Source: Flavobacteriaceae bacterium UBA3478
GTDB lineage: Bacteria; Bacteroidota; Bacteroidia; Flavobacteriales; Flavobacteriaceae
Assembly (NCBI GenBank): GCA_002381155.1
Contig: DFQX01000049.1
Span: 40,781 to 102,305, forward strand
Direction of reading: 5' to 3'
Length of the DNA: 61,525 nucleotides
In this document: in pieces, positions 17,264-26,303 of the stretch
Layout of the letters: each line of letters starts with the position of its first letter
Numbering within the stretch: position 1 is the stretch's first letter
Notes under the pieces: generated by a model
What the model was told of the DNA's origin: nothing
Database searches by the model: none
The model's input: the letters and a program-made list of their open reading frames with translations, nothing else
Made by a program: the position numbers and the translations under genes

Positions 17264-19009
17264 ATGCTATTTAACCCTAAATACTTCTACAGACTTTCGT
17301 TTTGGACGAGTTTGTTCTGTTTTCTTCTTCTGATTTACGATTTCGGATTTCACTCGTCGATAACAGAAAGTTTCGACCTAGACCTTTTCTATTACTACGC
17401 ATTACTAGTAGGATTAGTAAGCTCTGTACTTACCTATATCAATGATCGCAAAAGAATCTATCAGCGAATTGCAATTCTTGATGGTGTTTCTGGCCTCTTT
17501 TCAGGAGTTCTTTTAGCACTCCATTTTTTTACGCCAGAGAATTACGAATTCAGACAATTTGCTGAGCAATTAAGCCTCGAAAAATTCGCGGCCGCCCTTC
17601 TTTTTTTCAAAGGATTTCTAGACTTAAGAGTAAGCTATAAAAGAACTGCTCTGAACCCGGCTCAACTCTTCTTGATTAGTTTTGTCGTGATTATTCTAGG
17701 TGGCACATTATTATTGTCATTGCCCGGAGCTACTCATGAGGGCATTGGTCTACTTGACGCGCTTTTCACGGCAACGAGTGCGGTTTGTGTTACGGGTCTA
17801 ATTGTGGTAGACACGGCTACACATTTCACCTTTTTTGGACAATCAATTCTCCTTTTTTTGATTCAAATTGGAGGTCTCGGAATACTAACTTTCGTCAGCT
17901 ACTTTAGTTATTTCTTTAAAGGTGAAATCAGCTACGAAAAACAAATTGCCATCAATCAGATTAATAGCTCAGGGGCTATTGGTAAAGAATTGGGTCTATT
18001 AAAGAGCATCTTAATCATCACGCTAAGTATTGAGGCCTTTTCGGCTTTACTTATCTTTTACAACACAGATCCGGCTGCTTTTACAAGTGTTTCTGAACGC
18101 GTGTTTTTCTCTGTTTTTCACGCAGTCTCTGCCTTCTGTAATGCAGGATTTTCTACCCTCAGCGACTCACTGATGCAAGGTGGTTTTCAGTTTAATTATG
18201 GACTACAACTTGCCATTATTTTGACCTTTGTTCTTGGGGGGCTTGGTTTTCCGATCGTATCCAATATCGTCTCGTACTTAAGTTATAAGGCAAAAGGGGT
18301 GTTTTCGTTCTTTGACAAGCCGAATTATCGTCCGTGGGTATTAACACTAAACAGTCGAATTGCGCTTAGTACCACCATCGTCTTAACTGTCGGAGGAACA
18401 CTCGTTTTTTTCGGACTTGAAAAAGATGGTGTACTCTCTTCGCACTCAGGTTTTGGCAAACTGGTTACCGCACTATTTGGTGCCACCACACCGCGTACAG
18501 CGGGCTTCAATACCGTAGATGCCAGTCATTTCAGATTTCCGACCTTACTACTCACAATGTTTTTAATGTGGGTAGGAGCCTCGCCAAAGTCAACAGGAGG
18601 AGGTATTAAAACCAGTACACTAGCTATTGCCATCTTAAACATCCTAAGCTTAGCCAGAGGTCGTGAACGAATCGAATTATATCGCCGAGAAATCGTTGAA
18701 GTAACGGTAAAAAGAGCATTTGCAATGATCTCCTTATCTATTATCGTTATTGCCATCGGGGTATTAGGTATATCCGCCTTTGAACCTGATCTTACGATGA
18801 TTGAAATTGCCTTTGAAAGTGTTTCGGCCTATAGCACCACTGGGCTTAGTATGGGAATCACCTCAAGCCTTAGTCCTATCAGTAAATTCATTATCATTAT
18901 ATTAATGTTCGTTGGCCGCGTAAGTGCACTGACGGTGCTCATTGCGATATTCCGCAATGTGATTAACCAAAACTATCGCTACCCGAAAGAAGAAATTACA
19001 ATCCACTAG
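17264..19009 (+). CDS. TrkH/KtrB-family potassium uptake transmembrane subunit
   Basis: A membrane subunit of 581 aa for a Na+- or H+-coupled K+ uptake system. Four pore-loop repeats with the selectivity-filter glycines are visible: TSAVCVTGL, SAFCNAGFS, TPRTAGFN and SAYSTTGLS. The N-terminus has about four extra helices before the first repeat. The RCK partner follows 2 nt downstream, as in KtrAB/TrkAH pairs. A TACCTTTG at 17209-17216 could be a -7 element 48 nt before the start, but no -33 box accompanies it. Confidence 0.93.
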   Translation: MLFNPKYFYRLSFWTSLFCFLLLIYDFGFHSSITESFDLDLFYYYALLVGLVSSVLTYINDRKRIYQRIAILDGVSGLFSGVLLALHFFTPENYEFRQFAEQLSLEKFAAALLFFKGFLDLRVSYKRTALNPAQLFLISFVVIILGGTLLLSLPGATHEGIGLLDALFTATSAVCVTGLIVVDTATHFTFFGQSILLFLIQIGGLGILTFVSYFSYFFKGEISYEKQIAINQINSSGAIGKELGLLKSILIITLSIEAFSALLIFYNTDPAAFTSVSERVFFSVFHAVSAFCNAGFSTLSDSLMQGGFQFNYGLQLAIILTFVLGGLGFPIVSNIVSYLSYKAKGVFSFFDKPNYRPWVLTLNSRIALSTTIVLTVGGTLVFFGLEKDGVLSSHSGFGKLVTALFGATTPRTAGFNTVDASHFRFPTLLLTMFLMWVGASPKSTGGGIKTSTLAIAILNILSLARGRERIELYRREIVEVTVKRAFAMISLSIIVIAIGVLGISAFEPDLTMIEIAFESVSAYSTTGLSMGITSSLSPISKFIIIILMFVGRVSALTVLIAIFRNVINQNYRYPKEEITIH

Positions 19010-19011
19010 TT

Positions 19012-19704
19012 ATGAAATACATCATCATCGGACTTGGAAATTTTGGAGCTTCACTCGCTGAGAAACTAACCGCTCAGGGGAATGAAGTCTTCGCTGTAGA
19101 CACAAGTAAAACAAAGGTTGATGCCTTTAAAGAAAAGATCACCTACACCGTTCAACTTGATGCTACAGATGAGCTCGCTGTTGCAGGGCTTCCACTCAAA
19201 GAAACAGATATTGTAATCATCGCTATTGGAGAAGATCAGGGAGCCAATGTGATGGCAACTGCGCTATTCAAGAATATGCAGGTGAAACGATTAGTGAGTC
19301 GTGCGATCAATCCGCTTCACGAAAAAGTATTGCAAGCTATTGGAGTAGACGAGATTGTTCACCCTGAAGAGGAAACTGCAGAACGATGGGCCAAAAAACT
19401 ATGCCTAGTAAACGTAGTAGACTCTTTTGAATTAAGCGACGATTTCAGTATTATCGAGGCTACCGTACCCAATGAATACATTGGCAAAACACTTAAAGAG
19501 GTTGGATTCAGATCGAAATACAACCTACTTGTACTGACTATCATTAAACAAGTTACGGTTAACCCGCTACTCGGTAGTCCTAAGACCGAAAACCAAGTTC
19601 AAGGGGTTGCCTCTGCAGAACACGTGCTCGAACAGGGGGATATCCTAGTACTTTACGGTTCAAACAAAGACCTTCAGCACTTCCTGAAACAAAAAGTGCG
19701 CTAA
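19012..19704 (+). CDS. TrkA/KtrA-type RCK regulatory subunit
   Basis: A cytoplasmic regulator of 230 aa of the upstream K+ channel. The N-terminal Rossmann fold has the nucleotide motif IIGLGNFGASLAEKL with an acidic residue at the end of beta2 (FAVDTSK). The C-terminal RCK_C domain (about 135-230) starts at DSFELSDDFSIIE and ends GDILVLYGSNKDL. A single RCK unit fits KtrA rather than the duplicated TrkA. ATP/ADP or NAD(H) binding controls gating in this family. The gap to the TrkH-like gene is 2 nt, and the stop overlaps the convergent SDR gene by 4 nt. Confidence 0.93.
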   Translation: MKYIIIGLGNFGASLAEKLTAQGNEVFAVDTSKTKVDAFKEKITYTVQLDATDELAVAGLPLKETDIVIIAIGEDQGANVMATALFKNMQVKRLVSRAINPLHEKVLQAIGVDEIVHPEEETAERWAKKLCLVNVVDSFELSDDFSIIEATVPNEYIGKTLKEVGFRSKYNLLVLTIIKQVTVNPLLGSPKTENQVQGVASAEHVLEQGDILVLYGSNKDLQHFLKQKVR

Positions 19705-20456
19705 GATTCTCTGTTGATTACATACGCACTTGCCTGACGGGTCGGAAGAATCACAAGATCAGCAATAGTTACCGATTTAGGAGCTTCAACCATGTAAACG
19801 ATCGCGTCAGCGACATCTTCAGCCCGAAGTGCATCTGCTCCTTGATAAACCGTTTTTGATCGGTCAGCGTCTCCCTTAAAACGAACCATGGAGAATTCGG
19901 TTTCAACTAGACCTGGGTGAATCGCACTAACTCTTATTAATTCAGGATTGAGATCAAGGCGCAAACCGTCTGTGAAATACTGAACAGCAGCCTTAGAAGC
20001 ACAATACACGCTGCCCTTTGGGTAAGCCTCTTTTCCTGCAATAGAGCCGACATTAACAATATGCCCCCAACTACTTTCACGAAGCAATGGAAGTACAGCT
20101 TTGGTAACGTACATGAGTCCCTTGACGTTTGAGTCAATCATGGCATCCCAGTCATCGAGGTTAGCTTCTTGAGCAGTATCTAATCCGTGAGCATTTCCCG
20201 CGTTATTAACTAGGACATTGATCGACTTCCACTGCTCTGGAAGACCTTCAATGGCCTGAAATACAGCTTGTTTATCTCGCACATCAAAAATAAGTCGATG
20301 GGTTTCAACTTTTACTGTATCTGAGAGTTGCTGGAGTCGCTCACCTCTTCGTCCGCAAAGAATTAAATCATAACCCTTTTCTGCAAGGGCTAAGGCCGCA
20401 GACCAGCCTATACCACTACTTGCACCGGTTATCAGTGCAATTTTTCTTTCGTTCAT
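19701..20456 (-). CDS. SDR family NAD(P)-dependent oxidoreductase
   Basis: A classical short-chain dehydrogenase/reductase of 251 aa. The cofactor motif is TGASSGIG (residues 10-17), NNAGNAHG stabilises the sheet, and the catalytic Ser, Tyr and Lys lie in NVGSIAG and YCASK. Arg residues after beta2 (CGRRGER) favour NADP(H). Overall it looks like the YdfG group, which oxidises serine, threonine and 3-hydroxy acids, but the substrate is not fixed by sequence. It lies 3 nt downstream of the pterin dehydratase gene, so the two form a minus-strand operon. Confidence 0.92.
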   Translation of the reverse strand: MNERKIALITGASSGIGWSAALALAEKGYDLILCGRRGERLQQLSDTVKVETHRLIFDVRDKQAVFQAIEGLPEQWKSINVLVNNAGNAHGLDTAQEANLDDWDAMIDSNVKGLMYVTKAVLPLLRESSWGHIVNVGSIAGKEAYPKGSVYCASKAAVQYFTDGLRLDLNPELIRVSAIHPGLVETEFSMVRFKGDADRSKTVYQGADALRAEDVADAIVYMVEAPKSVTIADLVILPTRQASAYVINRES

Positions 20457-20459
20457 AGC

Positions 20460-20753
20460 TTATTTGAATGTATTATAAAGTGCGGATAGTTCTTTGGCTA
20501 GTGCAAAATCTAATTCGGTGAGACCACCAACCTCATGCGTCCAAAGTGTGATCGTAATTTCATTGTAACGGTTACACCAGTCGGGATGATGATTAAGTCG
20601 TTCAATAAAAGGGACCGCTTGGTGCATAAAATCAATGGCTCTTTCAAAGTTTTCGAGTTCAAATCGAGCGACAATTCGATCAGATCGCAGCCCCCAATGG
20701 CTTTCTAAACTTTTATATTGCGTTTGTGCCTCGCTAACCGTCAATCTTTTCAT
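20460..20753 (-). CDS. Pterin-4a-carbinolamine dehydratase
   Basis: A small enzyme of 97 aa that dehydrates 4a-hydroxytetrahydrobiopterin, regenerating the cofactor of aromatic amino-acid hydroxylases. The family signature is intact: HHPDWCNRYNEITITLWTH followed by GGLTELDFALA. No phenylalanine hydroxylase gene is in the window, so the cofactor user must lie elsewhere; in other bacteria this protein can also serve molybdopterin or thymidylate metabolism. Its start lies only 26 nt from the divergent acylase start. Confidence 0.93.
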   Translation of the reverse strand: MKRLTVSEAQTQYKSLESHWGLRSDRIVARFELENFERAIDFMHQAVPFIERLNHHPDWCNRYNEITITLWTHEVGGLTELDFALAKELSALYNTFK

Positions 20754-20779
20754 AACTTCAAGGTACTAAAATCAATCGA

Positions 20780-22837
20780 ATGAAAAGAAGACTCTTCAGT
20801 CTAGCGGCAATGGTCCTGTTTTATTCAGGGATCGCACAAATCGACCCTGCAAATATCGAAATCATCAGAGATTCCTACGGCGTACCACATATTTATGCCC
20901 CTACTGACGCAGAGGTAGCTTATGGCCTTGCCTGGGCACATGCCGAAGATGACTTTGAAACTATTCAATTAGGTTACCTCGCCGGCGACGCAAAGCTTTC
21001 TAGATATATGGGTTTAAAGGGAGCAGGCGCTGATTTCCTCGCTCAACTTATTGAAGCAGAACGTACGGCAGCCGAGCAATTTAACACTCTAAGTGATGAA
21101 TTTGTAGCGGTCATTGAAGGGTATGCGGCTGGCTTTAATGCATACGCCGAAAAACATCCTGAAGAAGTATTAGAGAAGAGTCTATTCCCTGTTACCCCAA
21201 TAAAAATGGTGGCATACTCCCAATTACAACTCTTCGTGTCTAACGCTGCAGATCAGCTAGTGAGGCAAATTGTATCCAATAAAACTCCAGAAATTGCGAC
21301 CCCTAAAGACGACTCTAATGGTTCAAACCTCATCGCATTATCGAGCATAAAAACAGGGGAAGAGGCAAGTTTCTTAACGATCAACACCCACCAACCCTTA
21401 GAAGGACCAACCTCGTGGTACGAGGCTCATCTGGTAAGTGAAGAGGGAACGAATATTATCGGAACGTTGTTTCCCGGAGCCCCTTGTATTTTAACCGGTG
21501 CTAACGAAAACCTAGGGTGGACACATACCGTAAATTTTCAAGACAAAGCAGATGTATTCCAACTCGAAATGGTCGATCCGAAACTACTCACTTACCAGTT
21601 CGATGACGAGGTATTAATGCTCGAAGAAAAACGAGCTAAGGTTTATCTCAAACTTCTCGGATTTAAAATTGGGATTAACAAAAAATATTACACCAGTGTT
21701 TATGGGCCTACCCTAAAAAATAGAGGCGGATTTTATTCGGTCAGAACACCTAGTACCACTACTATCAAAGGACTTGAGCAGTGGTGGAGGATGAATAAAG
21801 CCAACAGCTTCAATGAATTCTACTCAGCACTTCAAATGAATGCCCTGCCAGGTTATAACATTGGATATGCGGATAAGTTTGATACTATATTCTATATCTC
21901 AAATGGTAAAATGCCTAAGCGAAATCCGGCCTATGATTGGACCAAAACAGTACCTGGAAATTCTCGTGAAACACTTTGGGACACCTACTACAAAACAGAA
22001 GAGCTTCCTCAAGTGATTAGTCCAGCTTCTGGATTTGTTTACAACGCTAATCACAGTCCATTCAAGTCTTCGGGCATCAAAGACAATCCCGATCCTAAAA
22101 AATTTGCCAGTGCTATGGGTTATGAGCTTTACGACAATAACAGAAGTACCCGACTTTATGAACTGCTCAGTGGAGATGACCAGATCACCTTTGAAGAGTT
22201 TAAGACCATCAAGTACGACCATACACTACCTACTCCGCTCAATTACAACTATGTCGATTTTAACGCGGTATTTGAGATGAACCCAACCGATTATCCAGGG
22301 GCTGGAGCTCTGTTACGAAAAATCCAAAGTTGGGACCGAGTAGCAGACATGCACTCTGAAGGAGCAGGTGTTTTTGCGATTCTTTACTACCAACTTCAAA
22401 AACTTTATGGAGAGCGCAGTTCTGATAATAGCTTCAGCAAGGAAGTGATCTACAAGGCATTGAAAAAAACCTCTCGCTATTTAAAAAAACATTTCACAAC
22501 ACAGTCGATTACATTGGGTGAGTTTCAGCAGTTAGTTAGAGGCGAGAAGGCAATTCCGATCTGGGGTATGCCTGATGTGGTGACTGCAATGCGTGGGGTT
22601 CAGCATAAAAACGGCCGCTATCGAATTACCAATGGAGAATCTTATATCGGTCTGATTCAATTCACTCCTGAAGAAACGATTTATCGCTCGGTGATGTCTT
22701 ACGGTAATAGTGAACGTCCAGAATCTCTGCATTACGACGATCAGATGAAACTCTATCAGAATTTTCAAACAAAACCCATGCATTTCGATAAACCTAGCGT
22801 GATCAAAGATGCGGTGCGACGTTATTCTCCTAAATAA
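20780..22837 (+). CDS. Penicillin acylase family protein (secreted Ntn-hydrolase)
   Basis: An Ntn-hydrolase of 685 aa with a signal peptide (MKRRLFSLAAMVLFYSGIAQ). The alpha-chain motif RDSYGVPHIYAPTDAEVAYG precedes a spacer, and the self-cleavage site is NG/SNLIALS with Ser182 as nucleophile. The beta chain shows INTHQPLEGP, GANENLGWTHTVN and, late, YGNSERPES. This family includes penicillin G acylase, N-acyl-homoserine lactone acylases and aculeacin acylases. The residues after Ser (SNLIAL rather than SNAWA) set it apart from the second family member at 58.6-61.0 kb and resemble AHL/aculeacin acylase-type enzymes. It likely acts in the periplasm; the natural amide substrate is unknown. Confidence 0.9.
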   Translation: MKRRLFSLAAMVLFYSGIAQIDPANIEIIRDSYGVPHIYAPTDAEVAYGLAWAHAEDDFETIQLGYLAGDAKLSRYMGLKGAGADFLAQLIEAERTAAEQFNTLSDEFVAVIEGYAAGFNAYAEKHPEEVLEKSLFPVTPIKMVAYSQLQLFVSNAADQLVRQIVSNKTPEIATPKDDSNGSNLIALSSIKTGEEASFLTINTHQPLEGPTSWYEAHLVSEEGTNIIGTLFPGAPCILTGANENLGWTHTVNFQDKADVFQLEMVDPKLLTYQFDDEVLMLEEKRAKVYLKLLGFKIGINKKYYTSVYGPTLKNRGGFYSVRTPSTTTIKGLEQWWRMNKANSFNEFYSALQMNALPGYNIGYADKFDTIFYISNGKMPKRNPAYDWTKTVPGNSRETLWDTYYKTEELPQVISPASGFVYNANHSPFKSSGIKDNPDPKKFASAMGYELYDNNRSTRLYELLSGDDQITFEEFKTIKYDHTLPTPLNYNYVDFNAVFEMNPTDYPGAGALLRKIQSWDRVADMHSEGAGVFAILYYQLQKLYGERSSDNSFSKEVIYKALKKTSRYLKKHFTTQSITLGEFQQLVRGEKAIPIWGMPDVVTAMRGVQHKNGRYRITNGESYIGLIQFTPEETIYRSVMSYGNSERPESLHYDDQMKLYQNFQTKPMHFDKPSVIKDAVRRYSPK

Positions 22838-23676
22838 TTCGATAAGTCAGCAAGCTCAAATTGAATCGTAGCCCCTTGACGTATTTGAGCGATTTGATTT
22901 AAGCCTTTTTCGTCTGTGAGTAAAACTCTCGGGTATCCGCCCGTAACTTGGCAATCGCGATGGAGAACAATCAATTCTCCTGAGGGAGTCAACTGCACAA
23001 TACCGGGAAAAACGACCGAAGACTTGATCGTAGAATGCCTTCTGTGAAGATAAGTCGAAGGGAGTACTCGAATCCCCATTCGATTATGACCCGCTACTTT
23101 TAGAAACAGATCACCCAGTTGCTCGGGGGTTTTTAAACAAGTGAATTCTGGTCCGGGGTAAACAATCATCTTCGAGCTAAGACTAACATCACTAGCATTA
23201 CCAACGATCTTATCAGGGGCAGTATCTATTGAAGTACATTCAATCACATCTCCTTCTTTTAGTCGTGATACACCAAACAAGCTCGGATGCATCGAACGGC
23301 TTCCCATTCGAATCGAAGATTTAAAACCGCCCTTCACCGCGAGATAGGTGTAAACCCCTTCAGATGCCTGGCTAAACTCAATTTCATCCTCGGGTTGAAT
23401 AGGAATCATACAATTAGATTCCCCATGAATACCATTTAAGGTAAATTTCATTGGAGCACCCGAGACACAAACAAAGGTGGGCGAATCAAAACGATAGATC
23501 CCTCCTTGAATACTCATTTCTAAAACCGCATCATTAGGGTCATTTCCCAAAATAGTGTTTGCTCTTTTTGCCGACTGGGCATCCATAAAACCCGACCTCG
23601 GAACTGCATATTTGAAGAATCCCGTACGACCTGAATCTTGAATCGTATCTGAAAGGCCTGCTCGTTTAATAAGCAT
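22822..23676 (-). CDS. pxpC: 5-oxoprolinase subunit PxpC
   Basis: A protein of 284 aa of the biotin-dependent carboxyltransferase-like (KipA) family. It is one of three subunits of prokaryotic ATP-dependent 5-oxoprolinase, which opens spontaneously formed pyroglutamate to glutamate. Family hallmarks are LSDTIQDSGRTGFFKYAVPR, SGFMDAQSA and the C-terminal HRDCQVTGGYPRV. It is the last gene of a four-gene minus-strand operon, overlaps pxpB by 11 nt upstream and overlaps the convergent acylase gene by 16 nt. Confidence 0.93.
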   Translation of the reverse strand: MLIKRAGLSDTIQDSGRTGFFKYAVPRSGFMDAQSAKRANTILGNDPNDAVLEMSIQGGIYRFDSPTFVCVSGAPMKFTLNGIHGESNCMIPIQPEDEIEFSQASEGVYTYLAVKGGFKSSIRMGSRSMHPSLFGVSRLKEGDVIECTSIDTAPDKIVGNASDVSLSSKMIVYPGPEFTCLKTPEQLGDLFLKVAGHNRMGIRVLPSTYLHRRHSTIKSSVVFPGIVQLTPSGELIVLHRDCQVTGGYPRVLLTDEKGLNQIAQIRQGATIQFELADLSNYLGE

Positions 23677-24361
23677 GACTCAATAGTTTTTCCCGGTTAG
23701 AGCTAGTCTCCCAAATAAGCTGTAACGCTTTAAAATGAGATTCGTCTATTTCATAAAAACGCAGTCGATCTCCAGCCTTAACCATCACAGGAGGGTTCTT
23801 GTCAGGATCAAAGAACTGGTAGGGCGTGGTACCTAGAATATTCCATCCTCCACTCGTTTCGAAAGGATAAATAGCCATCTGTGCGGCTGCAAAAGCGACA
23901 CTTTGAGCTGGGACTCTAGCCCTAGGAGAAGATCTACGAGGTAAATCGAGAGACTCAGGCACGCCTGAGGCGTAAAAAAAGCCGGGTAGAAATCCATAGC
24001 CTATGGCGGTGTATTCTCCTTTTTGATGAATCTCCTTTATTCGGTCAATACTCATTTCCTTTTTATCTGCAATAAACTGCAAGTCGAGTCCATTGTACCA
24101 AATAGGGATGTACCATGTTCTGAAACTCGACTCATAGGTTTCGTCCATCGAATCAAAAAAAGACGCTAACTCGTCTAAAATCAGGTTTAATTCGGTAGAA
24201 AAAACAGTGATCACTCCGTTCAAAAAGACAACGTCTTGAATCGATGAAAATCGAGACTCAAGCTGCTCAGCAACATAGGAAAGCTCGGCAGCAGAGGTCT
24301 CCTCTAACGCTATGGAGAGTACCTCAGGACTAATTCTTAGAAAACGAACCTTAAAACCCAT
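23666..24361 (-). CDS. pxpB: 5-oxoprolinase subunit PxpB
   Basis: A protein of 231 aa of the KipI/allophanate hydrolase subunit 1-like family that works with PxpC. Typical segments are GYGFLPGFFYASGVPESLDL, PRRSSPRARVPAQSVAFAA and YPFETSGGWNILGTTP. The frame is open to 24454, but the added residues lie inside pxpA and have no family match, so the ATG at 24361 is used. It overlaps pxpA and pxpC by 11 nt each, indicating coupled translation and fixed stoichiometry. Confidence 0.93.
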   Translation of the reverse strand: MGFKVRFLRISPEVLSIALEETSAAELSYVAEQLESRFSSIQDVVFLNGVITVFSTELNLILDELASFFDSMDETYESSFRTWYIPIWYNGLDLQFIADKKEMSIDRIKEIHQKGEYTAIGYGFLPGFFYASGVPESLDLPRRSSPRARVPAQSVAFAAAQMAIYPFETSGGWNILGTTPYQFFDPDKNPPVMVKAGDRLRFYEIDESHFKALQLIWETSSNREKLLSHAY

Positions 24362-25070
24362 AAGCCTTTGTGATTTCAGCGATGATTCGAGGGGTCGCCT
24401 GATGATCTGAGTGTATACAAAAAGTGTGAGGTTCAATAGGAACTTCAGCTCCATTTAATAGCTTCAGAGATTTTTTATCTGCCATAGAGTGCAGATGATC
24501 CAACGCTTGTTTCGGATCAGAAATCAAAGCATTCGCTTCGCTTCTAGGAACTAATCGGTCGATTGCAAGGTAATTGCGATCAATAAAATACTCATGAGCC
24601 ACTTTAAAACCACGTTCTTTGGCTTTAAGAGCAATGATAGAAGACTCCTGCAAATAAAATGTCTTCTCCTTGTAAGAGGCTATAGCGCTTAGAAAAACCT
24701 CAGCAAGAGAGGCGTTTTTGGCTAGGTCATTATAGAGCGCTCCGTGGGGCTTAATGTGGGTCCAAGTAGCACCCAAACGCTCAGCCACTCTTGCAAAACA
24801 ATCGATTTGATCGACGATTGAAGCAGTGAGTTCTTCAGAGCTTAATTCTAACGAGACTCTGCCAAAGTTTTCTTTGTCTGGATACGAGGGGTGTACCCCA
24901 AGTTCAATTTCGTAAGGAATCGCATTATTTAAAGTTTCAAAAATGGTATGCTCATCTCCATAATGACCGCCACAGGCAACATTGAGGGCGTTCACAAAAG
25001 GGTAAAGCTCATATTCGCCTGTTATCCCTTCGCCTGCATCCATATTGATGTGTGGTTTCTTCAAACTCAT
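24351..25070 (-). CDS. pxpA: 5-oxoprolinase subunit PxpA (LamB/YcsF family)
   Basis: A TIM-barrel-like protein of 239 aa of the LamB/YcsF family and third component of 5-oxoprolinase. Recognisable features are INMDAGEG near the N-terminus, NALNVACGGHYGDEHTI, ELGVHPSYPDKENFGR, THIKPHGALYND and the final CIHSDHQ. The order pxpA-pxpB-pxpC with overlapping ends is the usual one. The NRAMP-like transporter gene ends 4 nt inside its start, so all four genes form one transcription unit. Confidence 0.94.
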   Translation of the reverse strand: MSLKKPHINMDAGEGITGEYELYPFVNALNVACGGHYGDEHTIFETLNNAIPYEIELGVHPSYPDKENFGRVSLELSSEELTASIVDQIDCFARVAERLGATWTHIKPHGALYNDLAKNASLAEVFLSAIASYKEKTFYLQESSIIALKAKERGFKVAHEYFIDRNYLAIDRLVPRSEANALISDPKQALDHLHSMADKKSLKLLNGAEVPIEPHTFCIHSDHQATPRIIAEITKAYGF

Positions 25071-26263
25071 AAATTAAGCGTTTTACTAAGCCCCATAAGG
25101 CCAAGAATTAGAGTAAAGAGCACTAAAATGATACCTAGAATGTTTTGACCCTTTGTGTTTGCTAATTCTCCTAACAAACTCTTATTTCTAGATAAAATGA
25201 ATAGTGTGATTGCCACAATCGGTAGTAGAATCCCGTTCGCAATCTGAGCAAATTTGATGATTTCAATCGGGGCGCTTCCGACCATCGTAACGACCCATCC
25301 AATGGCAAATACAAGTATAGCGGCGAACTTCGAAAACCGTTCAGAGACCGCACCCTCTTTTGATCTAAAAACAGAAGCTGTTACTAAGCCTGCTGCTAGT
25401 GGAGCCGTAATTGAAGAGGTAAACCCCGCTGCGAATAAGCCAAAACCGACAATATATTTACTCCATTCTCCGAGTGAAGGTTTGAGAATAGCGGCTAAAT
25501 CGATGACCGAACTTATTCCCTCGCTACCTGCAGAAGCCGCAGTTACAAGAATAGCCATAGAGATCAGCCCTCCAATAAGGATGCTAAACAAGGCATCCTT
25601 TTTTAAAGACTGATTGCTAATTATCTCTGATCTGTTCTGTTTGACTAATGCCGTATGAAGGAAAAGATTGTAGGGTACAACCGTGGTACCGACTAGAGCA
25701 ACTACCATTAATGTGCTCGATGAATTTAAATTAGGTATGAAAGCACCTTTAACAAGAGTGAGAATTCCTGGGCCTAAATAGACTGCCGTAAATAGAAAGC
25801 TGATTCCCATGAGGACCACAAGAAACATTAGTAGTTTTTTAATCAGTTCAAATCGACCATTCCAGAGCATTAGGAGCACCCCAACACCGATTAGGATCAT
25901 AATAATCGTTTTCGAAAACATGTAATCTGAAAGCAGTTGCAATCCCATTAAAGTGCCGCTCAGGTTACCTCCCTGATAAGCGGCATTTCCGATAAAAATA
26001 GAGGAGACTATCAGACTTAAGACCGCAAATCGAAGGAGTGGTTGTTTGATTCCTCTCATGATAATTTGATCAAGATCTTCATTTAAAACCCAGCCCAAAC
26101 GAGCAGCTATTTCTTGAAAATAATAGGTAATTACAATCGAAATGGTCAGCGCCCAAAGGAGTTCAATCCCAAAGTCTACTCCGGCAAGTGTACAGGTGGT
26201 AACCGTGCCAGGGCCAATAAAAGCTGCGGCAATGAAGACCCCGAGATGTTTTTGTTTAGACAT
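25067..26263 (-). CDS. NRAMP-like transporter lacking canonical metal ligands, first gene of the pxp operon
   Basis: A membrane protein of 398 aa with about 11 helices of the NRAMP/LeuT-fold family. In metal-transporting NRAMPs, TM1 carries DPGN and TM6 carries an MPH motif that bind Mn2+ or Fe2+. Here the aligned TM1 stretch is AAAFIGPGTVTTCTLAG (Asp to Gly, Asn to Thr) and TM6 reads VGTTVVPYNLFLH (Met to Val, His to Tyr). It overlaps pxpA by 4 nt. B. subtilis has a similar NRAMP-like gene (ycsG) beside its pxp homologues. I infer that this branch does not move divalent metals and may import 5-oxoproline or a related compound. It could also be a protein of altered ion specificity. Confidence 0.85.
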   Translation of the reverse strand: MSKQKHLGVFIAAAFIGPGTVTTCTLAGVDFGIELLWALTISIVITYYFQEIAARLGWVLNEDLDQIIMRGIKQPLLRFAVLSLIVSSIFIGNAAYQGGNLSGTLMGLQLLSDYMFSKTIIMILIGVGVLLMLWNGRFELIKKLLMFLVVLMGISFLFTAVYLGPGILTLVKGAFIPNLNSSSTLMVVALVGTTVVPYNLFLHTALVKQNRSEIISNQSLKKDALFSILIGGLISMAILVTAASAGSEGISSVIDLAAILKPSLGEWSKYIVGFGLFAAGFTSSITAPLAAGLVTASVFRSKEGAVSERFSKFAAILVFAIGWVVTMVGSAPIEIIKFAQIANGILLPIVAITLFILSRNKSLLGELANTKGQNILGIILVLFTLILGLMGLSKTLNL

Positions 26264-26303
26264 ACCTATCAGAATACTTACTAACTTAGAGAAATTTTAG
26301 CTT

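Noticed and set aside
21899..22280. Open frames on both strands inside the first acylase gene
   Set aside because: They lack recognisable domains or signals, and the acylase frame has clear family motifs throughout; they are treated as chance frames.
24362..24454. 31-residue extension of pxpB
   Set aside because: It is inside pxpA in another frame and lacks similarity to KipI proteins.
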